Shown here: piece after piece, positions 1-12,068 of the stretch
How positions within the stretch are numbered: the stretch's first letter is position 1
Layout: the number at the start of each line of letters is the position of its first letter
Assembly: GCA_936450465.1 (NCBI GenBank)
Contig: OW388296.1
Span: 34,930,586 to 34,994,585 of the forward strand
DNA: 64,000 bases
Reading direction: 5' to 3'
From: Gibbula magus
Lineage: Eukaryota > Mollusca > Gastropoda > Trochida > Trochidae
Position numbers and translations under genes: made by a program
Notes under the pieces: model-generated
Database searches by the model: none
Seen by the model: the letters and a program-made list of their open reading frames with translations, nothing else
Told to the model about the DNA's origin: nothing

Positions 1-207
1 CATCTGCTGAAGATTGAACATCAGACGACCCTGAAGCCCGAGTCCAGACACGTTGACATGCTTCATTCCACTCCAACAGGTCCAGCATTGTCATCTCACT
101 CTGCAGCAGACTCACCCTCGTCCAACTTTGTTCAGACAAGCTGTACTAATGCTCTATTTATAGATCATTTTCTCTGCCCGACCAGTTCCGATTTGTTCTT
201 TTATTGA
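1..207 (+). CDS. Possible C-terminal end of a host gene (partial, open at window start)
   Basis: The first frame is open from base 1 to a TGA at 205-207, giving 68 codons. The predicted peptide is rich in Ser, Thr and Pro in the middle (STPTGPALSSHSAADSPSSN) and ends CPTSSDLFFY. Base composition is visibly richer in G and C than the AT-rich sequence that follows, as expected where coding sequence gives way to a 3' UTR. No start codon, splice acceptor or domain can be judged because the upstream part lies outside the window. I do not recognise a family. The alternative is a chance open frame: 68 codons without a stop is unusual but not rare at this composition. Transcript evidence or homology of the upstream exon would settle it. 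Confidence 0.35.
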   Translation, partial: HLLKIEHQTTLKPESRHVDMLHSTPTGPALSSHSAADSPSSNFVQTSCTNALFIDHFLCPTSSDLFFY

Positions 208-1572
208 GTTGTTACACTGAGTTCATTTGTTGGATTTGTGAATGGTGAATGGTTTCTACAGGTCTTTAAAATACATGCTGCCTAATGAAGTAATTCAATG
301 TTAGATTCAACCAGGCTCATAAAATATTGGCAAATGAACTGATACAAAATAATTTGAAAATTGGTAATCTTTCTAACATAACAAGAATCCAGTTGACTCA
401 TATAGGGTTTCACTTTGAGAAACAGATCACCTTTCCATAGACTCACTTTATTTCATATTCAGAAGTGACCTGTCCATGTAAACCCTGTCCTATTAAACTA
501 GCTGTTAAATCAACTGGGCAGCTTTCTAACACAGCCAGATCATATATATAGTTGCACATTCATCTCTTGATATTTATTGATATTCACTTTAAAGCTCCTA
601 TTTGTTTTAGGATCATGCTCAACTTATTGATATGTCCCCCTACCTTCCTCTCGCCTCAATATTTGTCAGTGGTCACTACATTCTGAACTTTTGGTTTATA
701 AATTTGTAAGACTATACAGTATTACTTGTTTGGGTGCAATTTACATAGTTTGTTGACCTCATTACTCTCCATTTCCATAAATACAAATTGCTTTGGTTTT
801 CAGTGTTCATTGGACATTTAGAGTGTGCACCCCCTTTACTTGTGACAATTTAAAAAAAAGGATAATTGAAACTTTAGTCAAGACAATGATGCCCCAAACC
901 CCCTTTATTGAGAGAGGGTGCAAAAATATAGTTTGTTGGTAACTTCTTGAGTGACAAAATTACATACTGGAACCCCAAAGAGATTCCTACCGGGTTTTGA
1001 CTTACGTCTCGGCCTCTCCCCCCTCCCCCCTCCTCTCTCTGCGCCTGACACAAACCTATACCAAATGATAGATTAAGACCAGCTTCACGTTTGATTTACA
1101 CGATACCAGTTTGTGTGAAAATAAGAAATGTAATTCTATAACTAGGTTTTAAATAACTCAATTCATGTGAAGTGTAATCAAATGAATTTCCTCAGACAAA
1201 TTTGATAATTATTTGTGAAATATCAGAGGTCTGCAATTTAAACAGAAACGTTTCAAGATGTTCCTGAGGGCCATGATCGAATGATGCTCAATCAACTGAA
1301 AATTGTTTAAATCTTACATTGAATATCAGTGAATTTAGGAGTGTAAAGCACTTTGTAACAAGTCCAAATGGATATAAATGAGATGGATAAAAGAGTCTCA
1401 GAGATCTTAGCGAAACTTAATCAAACTGGAACAAATTCAATTTGGTTCGTTCTAAATAACAAGATGTTTTATACTGTAGTTTCATCAAAATCCTCGAAGC
1501 ATAGGAGGTTTTTATTGAGATGATTGCGTTTGAACCAAGTCCTTTGTGTGATATATAATTTCGAAAGAAGCT
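208..1572. other. Unannotated AT-rich noncoding stretch
   Basis: No long open frame, TIR pair or SINE is visible. If 1-207 is a last exon, the first part would be its 3' UTR. A short C/T-rich run with CCCTCCCCCC lies near 1013-1040. Confidence 0.5.
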
Positions 1573-1990
1573 GATTTTGTGATGCTTGCTTTTAAAAGAG
1601 TTGGTAATGTTTACTTATAAATAAGGTTTTGTGAGGTTGACTTATGAATAAGGTTTTGTGAGGTTGTCTTATAAATGAGTTTTTGTGAGGTTGACTTATA
1701 AATGAGGTTTTGTGATGTTTACTTTTAAGTGAGGTTTTGTAATGTTGACTTATAAATGAGGTTTTGTGATGTTTACTTTTAAGTGAGGTTTTGTAATGTT
1801 GACTTATAAATGAGGTTTTGTGATGTTTACTTTTAAGTGAGGTTTTGTGATGTTTACTTATAAATGAGGTTTTGTGATGTTTACTTATAAATGAGGTTTT
1901 GTGATGTTTACTTATAAATGAGGTTTTGTGATGTTTACTTATAAATGAGGTTTTGTGATGTTTGATAATAAAAGAGTTTTTCTGATGTTT
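1573..1990. repeat. 27-bp minisatellite
   Basis: About 15 tandem copies of a 27-bp unit containing TTACTTATAAATGAGGTTTT. Outer copies are diverged and the last four or five, near 1850-1960, are almost identical. Two variants (TTATAAATGAGG and TTTTAAGTGAGG) alternate in the middle, giving a local 54-bp period. Confidence 0.9.
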
Positions 1991-2749
1991 ATTTAACCGT
2001 TACTTGCAGGTCCTGGAGTATCCAATATTTAACCACTAGCAATCTTTGCATAATCCCTTGTTTAATTAGTTGTGACTCTTATGTATTGGCCGCAAAGATG
2101 GTTTGGCACTAATAATCCTCAACCACAACAAAGTTTGTAGTGGTAAAGAAATAATCTTTGTCATTTCTGGCTTTCATTTCATTTCTGAAACTTGGTATGG
2201 AAAACAGTCAACATGTGTGGATGTGCCTTTTGGAGTTTTAAACTGTATTGTTAGATGTTTCCATGGAAACACAGCTAAAAGTAAGGCCTAAGCTAAACTC
2301 ATTTCCATGGAGATGTATCCTAATTTTCTTTCTGGAGCAAAAAATCAAAGTGCCTTTTTTAGAAGTGCCTTTCAGAATTTTCAACTTCCTTCGATTTTCC
2401 TTTTATTTATTTCCATGCAAATGCAACTTATAATTTAGCTTCTGGAACATAACTTGATAACCATAAGTTCTGAGAAGCTTGAGAAGTTAGAGCAATACAC
2501 TCTTGGGTATCGTAATTTTTTTAGTGAGGTGATGGCCCACTTACAGAGATACAAATAAATGTCAATAGTTACATAATAGAAGAATGTAATCAACATCATA
2601 AAAAATAAACTATAAATGGACATTATGATTTAAAAAATATTGAAATGTTGTTTTTTGTTTTGACTCAAAGATGTGAAATGACGCATGGTGATATCTTGTT
2701 TGTTTATATTTATCAGAAAAAAACTTTTTGGGTTTTCCTGCATTTTGTG
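1991..2749. other. Noncoding; contains a GAAACTTGGTATG block
   Basis: No supported gene. A block at about 2100-2430 contains GAAACTTGGTATGG and resembles one at 62030-62270 (GAAACTTGGTATGTGG), so it is probably a remnant of a dispersed repeat. Confidence 0.4.
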
Positions 2750-3060
2750 TAACAAGCGCAGTGGTTAGCGCGTTCGGCTTCGGATCAAGAGGTCAGTGGT
2801 TCAAATCCCGCCAGGGGCACGGCAACTTTGTCTGCAGTAGAGAACTGTTCTACACGCAGTAAGGTTAGGGTGCAATGCTACACTGAATATCAGCGTAGTA
2901 CCACCCATGGTTCGCTAGTTCCAGCCGATGCTCGCAGGTTTCACCGCAATGCATATCCACATGGCGTTGCGGGCTTTCTCCCTGCCATAATACTAGCAGC
3001 CGCGATATAAGTGAAATACTCTTGAAAGCGGCGTTAAACCCCAACTCACCTCACCTCACC
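2750..3060 (+). mobile_element. tRNA-derived SINE, type 1, near full length
   Basis: A nonautonomous retroposon that would be transcribed by RNA polymerase III and moved by a LINE enzyme. Box A lies in the AAGCGCAGTGG segment around 2754 and box B is GGTTCAAATCC at 2798-2808. The body carries the shared GCCAGGGGCACGGCAAC block and the 3' end is AAAGCGGCGTTAAACC followed by CTCACCTCACC. The first bases (usually GGGCGGGAT) are replaced, so the extreme 5' end is lost. I see no target-site duplication. Reading frames inside are not genes. Confidence 0.9.
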
Positions 3061-3255
3061 GGAAGGTGAGGCTTCGATTCCCAGATGTTAAAAGATGGGA
3101 GTTGTTGCTTTAATGCTTGACATTCAGCATTATTATTATTATTCACCCGGAAGGTCGGGGGTTGCTTCCCAGCCATTTCATACCAGAAGACGTTAAGAGA
3201 TGGGAGTTGTTGCTTCCTTGCTTGACATTCAGCATTATTAGGACAGAATAACACT
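3061..3255 (+). mobile_element. Two tandem fragments of a second SINE type
   Basis: Two diverged partial copies (about 3061-3140 and 3144-3255) each contain GATGGGAGTTGTTGCTT followed by GCTTGACATTCAGCATTA. The same 3' domain follows a tRNA-like head on the minus strand at 16754-16896. The first fragment keeps a remnant of box B (GGCTTCGATTCCC). Confidence 0.7.
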
Positions 3256-4221
3256 TAAACTAACGCTGCACTATGGCTCCCGGGTGACAAGGGCACAAAA
3301 AAGGTTTTCCAATTTCACTGTACTGAAGACAATAAAGTGTGTTCATTATTATTTTTATTAATCAAGATGGTCAGTGGAATAGTGCAGTCGCCATGTTCCA
3401 CTTACAATAATGAACCTCTGTCTCTCCCATGAATCTACCGAGTGTTTCTTCAATCAAGAAAATTAATGTTTTTGTATGGTTAGGATTGGTTGCAATGTTA
3501 TAACTGTAACCTTGATATTGTAAGTTTTAAAAGTTGCAACCGTCACTTGTAGTCTACCTAGACACAGACGGTGGATCTGTCAGGTCTGTGTAGCTACGAG
3601 AAACATGTTGATCATGACAGTCTCTGTGTACTAAGTGTGTACTAAGTCCACCTGATGTCAGTAGAACTGTGGACAAAAAGGTGAATATTTTGTGTTTCAA
3701 TAATCATTGGATTTGAGTTTTTGTCAATGTAGTAAAATTTTGGGGATTGATTGAAATTATGTTGCAAAAATTGATTGGCATGAAACAGAATTTGTCCATG
3801 GTACGAATAGATGTGACAACTCTTGCACTGGAATGACTTTTACATTCTCAAATGTGCATTTATTGCTTTTGTTGTAGCTTTCAGGCTTTGTTTGGTGCCT
3901 CAGAACAAGCTGTTGCAACTCTTAACAAAGTATTAAATATTCTAAAGGGTCTCTTGGGTGTGATTTCATTAAGTATTAAAACATTCTATTCAAATTTCAG
4001 ATTTCCATTTCAGTTTGCAAGATAAGTACTCAATGACCTTTGAGTTATGTTAATTATATATATATGCATAATGGCTTAAGGATTTTGGCACCAAATGTTA
4101 TTAAAGGGGGAGAGTGTTGAAATTGACTGACTGTTCAACAATTAAGTGTTGATTTTGCTGAGCAAATAATGCATATCCGTCCCAACTGGATTCCATGCAT
4201 AGGTTGATCCAGGAATTGGTT
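3256..4221. other. Unannotated noncoding stretch
   Basis: AT-rich sequence with no gene, TIR pair or tandem array that I can support. Confidence 0.4.
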
Positions 4222-4290
4222 GGGCGGGATAGTGCAATGGTTAACGCGTTCGGCTTCGGCTACTCTTGAAACCTCAATTCACCTCACCTC
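4222..4290 (+). mobile_element. Type 1 SINE with large internal deletion
   Basis: The head (GGGCGGGATAGTGCAATGG, box A) runs to CGTTCGGCTTCGG. It then joins directly to the 3' end (CTACTCTTGAAACC, CAATTCACCTCACCTC). About 230 bp, including box B, are missing, leaving 69 bp. Confidence 0.8.
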
Positions 4291-5287
4291 ATTTATTGGG
4301 GGATGGTGGGGGAGTGGTTTACCTTGCGAGTCAATAAAATTTACATGCAAAATTTTTTCAAAAGGGCAATCCTGAAACCCCTCCTGAAACCAATCCTGAA
4401 ACCAATCCTGAAACCCCTCTGGTCCTTTGCCTGCGTTCACTGTTAGTGATGTTCAGCAAGAATTGGTGCAGCTCGCCAAATTAGTGGGTGACCAGCTTCA
4501 TTGCTGGAGAGTTTGAAGGGTTTTAAAGGAAATAACCTTTAAACACAGGAAAACCTCAAAATGAATTTCATGCTGAATACTTGCAGATTGACTATTTTTG
4601 TTGCAGAATTATTTTTTTAAAGTAGAGTACAAAATCTGTCTTCAATGCGAGAGCAACAAGACAGAGAATATATCCACAGTGCTTATACATCACATTCACT
4701 GAGCATTTCCAATCTAAAAACAAATCCGCAGTATAATGGAATATTTAAATTTGTAATTTTAAATGAAAAAAGAATAAGTTCTGTAATAGTTTTAAATCTC
4801 TGTTTTAAAGAAATATATATACATGCTATGAATTGATGTCGAGGTCGGAGAAAATATTTTGAAAGATGTGACCTGTTTTAGGTTCTTGTGTACCGTTAGG
4901 AAATTGTGCTCTTTCTGAAAAAAAATCCAATTGACTGCTCCATTTGTCAGGAGAGTTTCGGAACGCTAAGTTGCCCTCTCTAAACGTCACACTCGGAGAT
5001 GGTGCTTCATGAGAGATGTTAAGTACATCCAGTACAGTTTTCATGTGAGAACTATTTTTTTCAACGTCACGGGTATACTGCATGGAATGGGCAATAAATA
5101 AACTCATAGAAAACATAAAAAATCATCTTATGCGTCAATAGAGTATATTTATTCATTGATGAGTGCCATTATATAAGTTATATTTAAAAAAGATAAAATT
5201 ATGATTAAAATTTTTTTTTTTAATTTCTTTACCTGTAAAAGTAATAGGATATTATGTGTTCCATCTCTTAAAAAAAACAAAAAAAAA
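4291..5287. other. Noncoding; short CAATCCTGAAAC repeat
   Basis: A short array of CAATCCTGAAAC/CCCTCCTGAAAC lies at about 4365-4415. A 96-codon minus-strand frame at 4826-5116 has no recognisable domain and is not called a gene. The stretch ends in an A-rich run against the next element. Confidence 0.4.
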
Positions 5288-5289
5288 TA

Positions 5290-6923
5290 CCGTAGTGTCG
5301 CAGGTATTAGACCATATTTGAGCCTAAGTCTTGGTTTGGGTTATTCTCTTGTTATAGCCCAGCCCCCATTTTGCCAGATGTTCAATGGTCAAACTATTCA
5401 TGCACAGATTCGATTTCTCGGACATACAATAAAGTTTGATTTGTCATGTTATATCGTGTTGGAGCGAACAACGTCACAAACTTTTTTGTCTTTCAAACAA
5501 TCACTTGAAGGAAACGATTTGAAGATAGTTGTGAAATAAAATATTTGTAATATTTTCTGTGTTTGTCCTCTTTTCGTATCATTTTGAAGTGTCTAAATAC
5601 TTCGATTCGAACCAGGAAGTAAGCATCGTATGCCTATGAGTCGCCAAATATATCAGCCAATGAGATTTTGAATCGATGACACACCCTTTTATCCACCAAT
5701 GAGAGTTCGCATAAGTAATTAGCCATTCGTTCCGACGTAATAATCTGCCATCTGTTTCGTTATATTCTGCACTCGTTCTTGAATAATCGACCTTCAAAGT
5801 GAAAACATTTTGTTGATTTTTTGTTAACAACACAACACAGCTTATTTTTTTGTTATCATTTTAATTCATGGTGCACATTTTTTTTTAACTCAAAGGCAAT
5901 AACAAATTTCACAGAAAAAGTAACTAGGCTACAGTATCATGGCTTCGCTGATCGTAGCTACTCACCTGAAAAAAAAAACACGATGTAATTGTGCGTTAAA
6001 TGAATAAAGTTACGATTTTATAAACATAATTACATAAATAAATATCGTGTTTATGTTATGTTATGAAGTAAAACATCAAAACAATATCCTAAACAACATG
6101 ATGTAGACTAGTGACAGATCGTGTGTGTGAGAGAGTGACACCACGCTTGCGGGAAGGGAATTCCGTAATGACGATAGTCTGCTCTGATTGGTCGAGACTA
6201 ATATAACAACCAATCATATTGTACTTCCTTTGAAAAAAAGCCATTTCAGTCGGCATGCACATTGACGCTTCCAACACTGAATTGAAAATAGCAAATTACG
6301 ATATTTGTTCTGGAATTTATGACTAAATAACGTACATAAACATTATTGACAACATCATAATTAAGCTATGTAATGATGAATATCAAATCGGGACGTGTAA
6401 CTTACATCGATGTCTGATGACGTGAGTAGCTAAATTTTATTCCCAACATTTAATTTTTTCTGAATTATTTTGTCATCTACGTACACAACTATCAACAACG
6501 CAACTCAAGACTGTTATCGTTTTTATTCATTGCACACCATTTTAAACCAAACACATGGCATACAAAATTCATAAATAACAAATTTAATGGCAATGATTTC
6601 AGGGTTTTTGCAGTCGCCGATCATAGAATTCTGAAAAACAAAAATGATGTTTAAGTGCATAATATAATTATCATATATAAAACACATAACATGAATGAAT
6701 ATTAATAATATCATGTTTATGTTTAAAAGACTTAAAACATCAAAGTACAATATTCTTTATGCCGGTAACATGCCTTGCCTATTTGTGTTAGTTACGAGCC
6801 GCGATCTTGGCTTGAGTCAATTCGGTCTCATGAGTTGGGGTCTTTCTCGGTGACTAGCCCACCCCCATGTTTTCAAGATGTTTGTTTGCCGAGCCCCCTG
6901 TTCTTATACCCGCGACACTACGG
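5290..6923. mobile_element. TIR DNA transposon, nonautonomous, TA target site (CCGTAGTGTCGC ends)
   Basis: The left end CCGTAGTGTCGCAGGTATTA at 5290 is matched in reverse by GCGACACTACGG ending at 6923. A TA dinucleotide flanks each side (5288-5289, 6924-6925), as in Tc1/mariner-type insertion. Inverted similarity extends over more than 100 bp through an AGCCCACCCCCAT block. The interior has no transposase I can recognise. It holds two related blocks about 650 bp apart (5870-6090 and 6518-6740). A CCAAT-rich segment at 6140-6245 is shared, in opposite orientation, with the element at 20187-21963. Superfamily assignment is inferred only from the TA duplication and TIRs. Confidence 0.75.
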
Positions 6924-7147
6924 TATTACCTTTATTAATATTAGGGGTCTGATTAATCTGGGATGCTACTAGAATATTTTATACCTGCTCTGCTGAAACC
7001 TGGAGAGGAGAGCAGTTCAGTTGAACAGCATTATCAACCATATGTGTCTGGGTTTGTCTATTTTGTTACAGCATAGAGGCCCACATAGATCTGTATTTCA
7101 CCATGAGAACATGCAATATTGACCAAATTTTCCAGCTGGAAAATATA

Positions 7148-7711
7148 CAGTCAAGCCGCGATAGTCCGGCCACTGATAATCCGAATCTCGCAGTGTCCGA
7201 ACGGTAGCAAGCTGTAACCAAACTAATCTCTATATAAACTCATTAAATGTTGATTCATTAATCCGTTGATTCTGTTTCCGAATCCGAACGCCAATTAGCC
7301 GTAACGGATTAGTTAATTACAACTATTACTGCTTCGTTAATCTCGTAGTTCATCAGTTAGGGTAATCCCCTTGACAAGCGATCACCACACTGATTGGATC
7401 AGTAAACTTCAATGACAGTTGATTGACACGGGAGTAGAGCGTGTCAATAGTTTTTAATTTTAATAAATTGTAATGTCTTACACTGTGTGTCAGTAGTTAG
7501 TGATTGTAAATTTATCATTTTGTGTGATAGTTATAAATATCCAGCGTGTCAATTTTAAACTCATGTAATATTCTAAATATGTTCTCGTCTGTCTGTAGAT
7601 TCAAAGGGAATCAACTCCATCTTGTTTGGTTCATTTCAGTAATCCGAACATTTTACTATCCGAACGTTTTTGATGAAAAACGGAACCGTTCGGATTATCG
7701 AGGCCTGACTG
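7148..7711. mobile_element. Tigger/pogo-like MITE
   Basis: The ends CAGTCAAGCCGCGATAGTCC (7148) and, read from the other side, CAGTCAGGCCTCGATAATCC (to 7711) form TIRs of about 25 bp. They are flanked by TA at 7146-7147 and 7712-7713. CAG..CTG ends with TA duplication and an AATCCGAAC motif are typical of pogo/Tigger-type elements. The length of 564 bp and lack of a coding frame show it is nonautonomous. Confidence 0.85.
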
Positions 7712-7944
7712 TAATCAGGTGATGCCAGCAAACTATAGAGCCTTATATATTCATCCATTGTGGTTTTAAAGAATTTTACATCTAAAGGGTTAACAATGAA
7801 CAATTGCTAGTTCATTAGTTTGGGTCAGCTACTAGTTTACAATAATTTTGTATATATTCGTGTATTAGTTTATGGCTACTGATCTCTTAATTGTCACTTC
7901 AAACTGTCGACATCGTCCGTCCCTCTTAGCCTATGTCTGTGTCT

Positions 7945-8640
7945 CAAGACTTCTAGAGGTGACATGTCATGGTCAGTTAGTTATAAGCACTGACAGTGAC
8001 AGGATCATGAAACTTCTATAGATGGCACGTCATCATGGTCAGTTAGTTATAAGCACTGACAGTGACAGGATCATGAAACTTCTATAGATGGCACGTCATC
8101 ATGGTCTGTCAGTTATAAGCACTGACAGTGACAGGATCATGACACTTCTATAGATGGCACGTCATCATGGTCTGTCAGTTATAAGCACTGACAGTGACAG
8201 GATCATGACACTTCTATAGATGGCACGTCATCATGGTCTGTCAGTTATAAGCACTGACAGTGACAGGATCATGACACTTCTATAGATGGCACGTCATCAT
8301 GGTCAGTTCGTTATGGGCACTGACAGTGACAGGATCATGAAACTTCTATAGATGGCACGTCATCATGGTCTGTCAGTTATAAGCACTGACAGTGACAGGA
8401 TCATGACACTTCTATAGATGGCACGTCATCATGGTCAGTTCGTTATGGGCACTGACAGTGACAGGATCATGAAACTTCTATAGATGGCACGTCATCATGG
8501 TCTGTCAGTTATAAGCACTGACAGTGACAGGATCATGACACAACACTAGATCACATGTCATCATGGTCGGTAAGTTATAGGCACTGGCAGTGACAGGATC
8601 ATGACACTTCTGTAGATGGCACGTCATCATGATCATTCAC
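7945..8640. repeat. 66-bp satellite array
   Basis: About 10 copies at an exact 66-bp spacing (for example 7985, 8051, 8117), containing TAAGCACTGACAGTGACAGG and GATGGCACGTCATCATGG. The edges are diverged. The sequence grades through 8600-8860 into the related 111-bp array, and both share the CAGTGACAG and GATGACATGTCA words. Confidence 0.9.
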
Positions 8641-10095
8641 AGACAATGACATTGTTGTGACATTTCAGGTGTCACATAATCATTGTTAGTCACTCACAGC
8701 CAATGTCATTGTTGTGATTCTAGTGATGACATGTCATCATGCTCAGTCAATCACCAGTAGTGACAGTGTCATGAGACTACTGGAGATGACATATCACCAA
8801 GGTCAGTCAGTCATAGGCAGTGGCAGTGACAGTTGCAGAATCATGACATGACCGAAGATGACATGTCAACATGGTCGGTCATTTACAGCCAGTGACAGTG
8901 TCATTACACTCCTGAAGATAACATATCACCATGGTAGCAGCGAGTGACAGTGTGGTACACTCCAGGAGATGACATGTCAACATGTTCGGTCATTTACAGC
9001 CAGTGACAGTGTTGTTACGCTCCTGAAGATAACATATCACCATGGTAGCAGCGAGTGACAGTGTGGTACACTCCAGGAGATGACATGTCAACATGTTCGG
9101 TCATTTACAGCCAGTGACAGTGTCGTTACGCTCCTGAAGATAACATATCACCATGGTAGCAGCGAGTGACAGTGTGGTACACTCCAGGAGATGACATGTC
9201 AACATGGTCGGTCATTTACAGCCAGTGACAGTGTCGTTACGCTCCTGAAGATAACATATCACCATGGTAGCAGCGAGTGACAGTGTGGTACACTCCAGGA
9301 GATGACATGTCAACATGGTCGGTCATTTACAGCCAGTGACAGTGTCGTTACGCTCCTGAAGATAACATATCACCATGGTAGCAGCAAGTGACAGTGTGGT
9401 ACACTCCAGGAGATGACATGTCAACATGGTCGGTCATTTACAGCCAGTGACAGTGTCGTTACGCTCCTGAAGATAACATATCACCATGGTAGCAGCAAGT
9501 GACAGTGTGGTACACTCCAGGAGATGACATGTCAACATGGTCGGTCATTTACAGCCAGTGACAGTGTCATTACACTCCTGAAGATAACATATCACCATGG
9601 TAGCAGCAAGTGACAGTGTGGTACACTCCAGGAGATGACATGTCAACATGGTCGGTCATTTACAGCCAGTGACAGTGTCGTTACGCTCCTGAAGATAACA
9701 TATCACCATGGTAGCAGCGAGTGACAGTGTGGTACACTCCAGGAGATGACATGTCAACATGGTCGGTCATTTACAGCCAGTGACAGTGTCGTTACGCTCC
9801 TGAAGATAACATATCACCATGGTAGCAGCGAGTGACAGTGTGGTACACTCCAGGAGATGACATGTCAACATGGTCGGTCATTTACAGCCAGTGACAGTGT
9901 CGTTACGCTCCTGAAGATAACATTTCACCATGGTAGCAGCAAGTGACAGTGTGGTACACTCCAGGAGATGACATGTCAACATGGTCGGTCATTTACAGCC
10001 AGTGACAGTGTCGTTACACTCTTGAAGATAACATATCACCATGGTAGCAGCGAGTGACAGTATGGTACACTCCAGGAAATGACATGTCAACACAG
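8641..10095. repeat. 111-bp satellite array
   Basis: After a diverged entry zone to about 8860 there are about 11 copies at exact 111-bp spacing (9204, 9315, 9426). Each unit has two half-units built on the same theme: one contains TCATTTACAGCCAGTGACAG, the other GTAGCAGCGAGTGACAG. The 111-bp period therefore looks like a fixed dimer of an older monomer. Copies are nearly identical in the centre and no open frame crosses the array. Confidence 0.92.
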
Positions 10096-12066
10096 GATCA
10101 CTTCTAACCATCCTCGCTACTGAAATAGCTTGCTGACGCAGTGGACCACAGTTTTATCCTTGGATACTGCATACAAACATATTGAAGCTCACAGCATACT
10201 TATAAGGGGTTCTTTTTTGTGGCAGGTAGTTTCATAAGGTCCAACTTGAAATTAACCCAGTTTCTTAGAACACTTTGAGATGAGCATAACCATCCATTCA
10301 CTGATGATGAAGACATACCTGTAGTCAGTTGAGTCTAATTATTGGTGATAAGGTCAAATGTTCCATTAGTAAGTCCACAATTAAATGGCTTGCTTACAAA
10401 TATAGACATCCTGAATGATAGAAGGTGGCTAATTAGGGATGTATTTCTGAGGTCACGATATTTGTCACAATCATGATTTAGTTGAACGCATGCAGGAATC
10501 AGTAATTACTCAGAAAGCCTTGCTGTGTTCAGGTTGTCACTTGTTGCTGATTTAACCAGGAGACCCGGGCAACACTGTGAATGTAGAGGCCATTCACCTT
10601 TAATAGGGGATACTAAACGATCGAGTGTCTATGTCATAGTATGTTTATGACACAAGTCATTTCCCGGGGGAGAACGAGGGATATACCGATATTTAGTCAC
10701 GAATGTCCTAACAAAGTATGACATAGACACTGTTCTATTTATTACCTACCTGGTAAGTCATAAAATTTAGGAAAATACACTAATATCTACTTTCAACCAC
10801 AGGCTAGCGATCCCCCAACGGCCAATTTAGAACGTATTATCAATAGACGAAGGGTAGTGTCATAACATTATTTATGACATCACGTCACCATGACAAAATG
10901 ATATTTTGCCCATGGGCATCGTATGAAAAATATGAACTCCAATATGATTTGTTCATAGGTAAAAATCCTGTATCTGTCCTTATTTATGTGACAATTTAAA
11001 TAGCACAGCTAAGATTGGAGTTCATTCACGTGTCGTCATACCAAATCTTTGTGTGCTTATAAATATTACATTTAAAAGAGACCATGTTTCAAGCTTGGAA
11101 CACAGGAACAAGAACAATCTAATTAAAATTAACTTTGCACCCAGGAATAATTCTTTTTAAATACATGTATTCCATTTAGCAAGACACAAACTCCTCCACA
11201 CTGTCCTACGACACTGGATATGTGTAGGCAATCAATGCTTTGTTGATGTTTAAGTTCTACCTGTAATATGAAAATTAGTTAACTTAAAACTGTGCATGAA
11301 AGCAGCATGAAAATAAGCCAGCTGGAAATTGCAATTTTGTCAAATTAAATGATACCAACTCTCGTTCATTTCCCTATCACAAAAACATGGTAGTCCCTGA
11401 TGATACAATCTTGATCTGGCTCGGATCCTCTGTTGTTCCTCATCAATGTTTGATAAAGTTCTCTGTGAACTTGTTATCCGTAGCTCAGTACCTGTTTCAT
11501 ATAACACATTGAGAGTCTTAGAGTACCATTGCACAGCATAGTAAGTTAGTTTATAATTAGAAAGTGTTGGACAAGCGATTCTGCTCCTGAACAGTTGGTT
11601 AGTCGCCAGTCTCTTTGATTACATGCAGAATCGAAACCTTCATTGATTTGCGAGTTTGTCGATTAGTACGAGAGGAAGTCACGCTGATGAATATCGGATA
11701 TCTGATGTAGACTCGGAGAACAAACTATGTTTTGTTTATAGATTATCAATATGTTTACTGTAGATAACCTCTCATCTCATATACTCACTGAACGCTATGA
11801 GTCAATGATCTATGTGGTACACATGAGAAAGTCTTTTAGATGAAGAAAAATTATATATTAGCTTCAATTTGACATTTAATTTTGACATTTACTCATTTAA
11901 CATGAATTATCCAAACTTTCACCAGATATCACTGTGTGAACATCTATAATAGAATGTTGCAGTGAAGATGTTGACAATCCAGAGATCTTCTGCCAAAAGT
12001 TATCTAAACCATGTTCTGTGCAATGTGTCTCTCTCCATTGATACTGGTTAATGAAGTTAAACTGTA
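10096..12066. other. Noncoding stretch with one long inverted repeat
   Basis: No gene is supported. AGTGTCTATGTCATAGTATG near 10623 is repeated in reverse by AGTATGACATAGACACT near 10716. This gives a hairpin with a loop of roughly 75 bases, possibly the relic of a small TIR element. Confidence 0.5.
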
Positions 12067-12068
12067 TA

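Noticed and set aside
4826..5116. Protein-coding gene of 96 codons on the minus strand
   Set aside because: No recognisable domain, no homologous copy in the window and AT-rich surroundings. It may be a chance frame or part of an unrecognised repeat.
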